DNA of 64,000 bases from Circinella umbellata. Its lineage: Eukaryota; Mucoromycota; Mucoromycetes; Mucorales; Lichtheimiaceae. The stretch is from assembly GCA_025093555.1 (NCBI GenBank), contig JAIWNF010000081.1, forward strand, positions 62,001 through 126,000, read 5' to 3'. The translations under genes were made by a program, and so were the position numbers. Below, one piece after another: positions 61,281 through 64,000 of the stretch. Positions within the stretch are counted from its first letter, which is position 1, and each line of letters begins with the position of its first letter. A model generated the notes under the pieces. The model was given only the letters and a program-made list of their open reading frames with translations. It had not been told where the DNA came from and searched no databases.

Positions 61281-64000
61281 ATGAACAGTCCCTCATTTCT
61301 TGTAGTGTTTACTACAATGGCTAAAACTAGTATGTGTATCCGTAAACTAAGAAAACCATATCATCGACCACCTACTGATGAGCAATGTACTAAGTTACAA
61401 CAACAAACTGAAGAAACCAATGGGATCACAAAGAGACCTCACGCAGAAGAAGCTAATGGTAACAATATATTTTATAAGTTTAATGTATTCTGTAAATTGC
61501 TATAATAACTATTTTTTTTGTAATATAATACAGTAAGTATTCGCTAAACCGGTACTCATTAAGCTGGTATTTCGCTAAACTGGTAGTGTCTCTCATTTAT
61601 TTTTTATATACTTAGTAAAATACCAGTAATTCGCTAAACCGGTATCTGGTGAACCTTTCCAAATATTTACCGGAATTATTTTAGTCTTTTTTTCTTATAT
61701 ATGTGTGTATATAATAATATTAATTTTTTATTGGTTCTGTGATCAAATCGGATGACATTTTTTATTGTTTTATTAGATTTAATTGGTAAAATCAGTAATT
61801 CGGGCTTGGTTATATGTTATCTCAGCTCTTTCCTTTGTTTCTAGAAGCTTAATTTTTTTTCGCACCAAGTAAAAAATATCCAGATCGTCCTTGTCGTCTA
61901 GGGAAAGTCTGTCAACAAATTGCTGATAGTATTGCCTTTTTTCCGCCAATTTGAGATGGAGACTTTTTTCTTCTTCCTCAATTTCTTCCTCTACTTGTTC
62001 TTCATCATCTACTATATAACTGTGTTGTTAATAAAAGTTATTTCTAGTTATTGATACAACTGCTCAACATACTCGATATTAATACATACTTTGTTGTAAA
62101 TTCATCAACTGATCGAAACGCTGATCCATTGTCCAAATTTCATGAATGGCATCATTTTCATTATTAGAAGATAGGTCGACTGTATCAAGACTATCTTCGT
62201 CTGTACCAACTGTTAGAAGATGATTATTGATTTGTTCATTTAAATCAAGATCATCCTCCAAAATAGTGGCTTCTTGTGCAGCAACTTCTTCTTCAGAAAC
62301 TGTATTAGACATAAGGCCAGTATGAAGAAAACAATTTTTTATTGTTTCAGGTGTTATTCTTTCCCATGCCATTTTTGACCAATCTAGAGCCTGTTTCAAT
62401 TTGATATCATAAAGTTTTTCAAGCTTCCCTTCATTATATCTAATAGTTGCCTGGTGGAATAGCATGGCACTAGATATATAATAAATATGGAAGTTATTTA
62501 AACAGAAAACTGATGATTGAAATGTGTATAAAAGTATACTATTAAGATATCATATGTACCGGTATCTCTTTTTGAATGCAGTAATGATTCCAGCATCGAG
62601 GGGTTGGTAGTGCGAAGTAGTATTTGGCGGGAGCATGCAAATTTCAATGTTTTCTAGTTCCATGTCCAAATTTTTATGTGAAGGAGCATTGTCCATCAGC
62701 AAAAGAACTTTTTTACCTTTATGAGCAGTGTATACAGCATTGTCAATTTTTCTTAAGATTTTTCTAAAAATCTCTTTTGTCATCCATGTCTTTGTGTTGC
62801 TATAGTACTTGTATGCATTAGAAACTATAGACAAAATAATTGAATTCATAAATAAAAACTTTAAATTTTAACTATGGCCCGAATATATTTAGTTACTTTT
62901 TCCATTAAATCCTTGTCCAGTTTCATATCGACCAATATAATAGGGAGAGATTCGATGAGATCTATCAGCATTACAAACACAAACAACAGTAATTCGATTC
63001 TTATCGACTTTGAGACCACCAATTGACTGTTTAGATATAGTTCGATGTGGTACTTGCTTATAAAAGAGCCATGTCTCATCAATATTATAGATGCGTTCAG
63101 GTGGAAACTCAGAAATCTTCGCTTTCACAGCATTGAGGTCTTCTTGAATGCTATCAGCATCAACCTCCACCTCTCCAGATTCACCATGGATACGACGAGA
63201 TTTAAAACCATACCGCCCCATAAACTTAATTAACCACCCTTTGGAAAACTGGAAATCCTCTGGTACTTCAAGCTGGCGACGCCTACACTGGATTTTGGCT
63301 TGGTGTATAATGCTTGCCATGGAGATAGGTTGACTTGCATTAGACATCTCAGTAACATACTGGGCAAGTAGTAACAATTCAAGTTCTGGGGGTGCAGGTT
63401 CTCAAATTTTTTTGGCATTAAGATGGTGTTCGGTCATTGCCATATATTCTTTTTTTTTCTTCAAAATATCAGATATAGTTTGTTGACCGGGTAATTTATC
63501 CAGGTTAAATTCGTCTTTAGCCCATCGAGCAAGTTCAGATTGAGTTATTCTTTCTTTTTGCTTTTTCAAACAAATAGCAAGTTTTTGGCAGTTTGTCAAT
63601 GCAGATTTTTTGCCCATTGTTGATAATAATTAAGAGTGAATAATTAAATATGGTAAAGTAAGAATAAGATAAAGGAATCAAAACGATCTTTATTAAACAA
63701 ACTGCCATCTTTTTTTATATCTTATATAGCAAAATTCAATCATAGTTATTCTTCTAGTATATTCTACATATTACTATATACTGAGTTTCAATTCGCTAAA
63801 CCGGTACAAATCCTCACATATATTAGGTACTGGTTTAGCGAATACTTACTGTATATTGAAGAAGATATAATGAATGCTGAAGAAAGTAGAGAAGAGAATG
63901 ATGCATCTATTATCTATAGCAGATCAGAATATGGTAACTAGTAATGCCAAAAAATTTTATGTATAAAGTGTTCGTTATACTTATTATTTACCATTGCTAT
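61281..64000 (+). CDS. Partial gene of unknown function interrupted by a pogo element in its first intron
   Basis: Exon 1 (61281-61458) encodes MNSPSFLVVFTTMAKTSMCI and a hydrophilic stretch ending HAEEAN, then a GTAACA donor. After the transposon, exon 2 (63862-63933) continues in frame (G plus AA gives Glu) with DIMNAEESREENDASIIYSR and ends at a second GTAACT donor. The gene then runs off the window. Without the 2.3-kb insertion the intron would be about 80 nt, normal for this genome, with the acceptor GAAG only about 8 bp from the insertion point. Family not recognised; start could be a later ATG (codon 13). Moderate confidence that these two exons belong together. Confidence 0.5.
61531..63851 (-). 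mobile_element. Nearly intact pogo/Tigger-type DNA transposon
   Basis: 2321 bp bounded by 25-bp terminal inverted repeats with one mismatch, each beginning CAGTAAGTATTCGCTAAACC, and flanked by TA on both sides (61529-61530 and 63852-63853), the target duplication of the Tc1/mariner-pogo superfamily. Extra copies of the ATTCGCTAAAC-GGTA core occur near the ends (about 61570, 61631 and 63791), probable transposase-binding subterminal repeats. It contains one transposase gene on the minus strand. Confidence 0.93.
61779..63617 (-). pseudogene. Pogo/Tigger transposase with CENP-B-type DNA-binding domain, one in-frame stop
   Basis: Four minus-strand exons (63617-62897, 62824-62560, 62469-62090, 62011-61779) join to 533 codons including the stop. 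The N terminus (MGKKSALTNCQKLAICLKKQ) and FSKGWLIKFMGRYGFKSRRI are the two helix-turn-helix parts of a CENP-B/Tc5-type DNA-binding domain. The DDE_1 catalytic core has YNIDETWLFYK (first Asp), VLLLMDNAPSHK (second Asp) and LPPNTTSHYQPLDAGIITAF (third Asp), followed by KKRYRAMLFHQATI, TPETIKNCFLHTGL and an acidic coiled C terminus. The only visible lesion is a TGA (codon 72, about 63402-63404) where CGA would give Arg in the KKI-EPAPPE stretch, compatible with one CpG transition. So it is recent but probably inactive unless the stop is bypassed or is a read error. Confidence 0.85.

Noticed and set aside
1..64000. CRISPR arrays, bacterial operons, rRNA genes
   Set aside because: No regular spacer-repeat array, Shine-Dalgarno-type gene clusters or rRNA sequence were seen; gene structure is eukaryotic throughout.

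Overview
The window reads as nuclear DNA of a filamentous fungus, most likely a Mucoromycota member. It is very AT-rich, with many homopolymer tracts. Its genes are split by short GT-AG introns (mostly 60-160 nt), many with TACTAAC-like branch points. It carries fungal markers: a Golgi UPF0658-type protein, a PTR2 peptide transporter and PGAP4-like glycosyltransferase sequences. Genus cannot be decided from the sequence. Exon coordinates were worked out by hand from splice sites and phase; nothing was searched against a database.

Region 1 (1-12100) is dominated by a direct segmental duplication of about 4.4-4.5 kb (about 1717-6250 and 6845-11245). Each copy holds, on the minus strand, a small secreted-peptide gene of unusual structure: a 127-nt first exon (signal peptide plus pro-region) followed by a ladder of 3- to 15-nt microexons. 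All are phase 1 and multiples of three, and they are separated by introns that are themselves tandem copies of one module. Both paralogues keep an open frame while differing in microexon number and content. This is the most interesting item in the window. Each copy also holds a decayed exon of an unknown gene.

Region 2 (12100-46100) is ordinary gene-rich DNA. In order: a UBA-UBX-LRR fusion protein (+), a rhomboid-like/PGAP4-like glycosyltransferase (+), a UPF0658 Golgi membrane protein (-), an ankyrin protein with an RVxF-type PP1-docking motif (+), a cullin-4-like scaffold (+), a PTR2-family peptide transporter (+), phosphoglucomutase-2/phosphopentomutase (-), Tim10 (+), a coiled-coil protein (+) and a small helical protein (+). 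These genes do not form a pathway.

Region 3 (46100-64000) is a graveyard of mobile elements: DIRS-like reverse transcriptase and tyrosine-recombinase fragments, two families of solo LTRs (two insertions with clear 5-bp target duplications or near matches), a foldback MITE, a decayed PD-(D/E)XK-like gene, a PIF/Harbinger-like transposase with a chromodomain-like tail, and a Merlin/IS1595-like transposase. The last is a well-preserved pogo/Tigger-type element with TA target duplication and 25-bp terminal inverted repeats. Its four-exon transposase is interrupted by only one in-frame stop, and it sits inside an intron of another gene.
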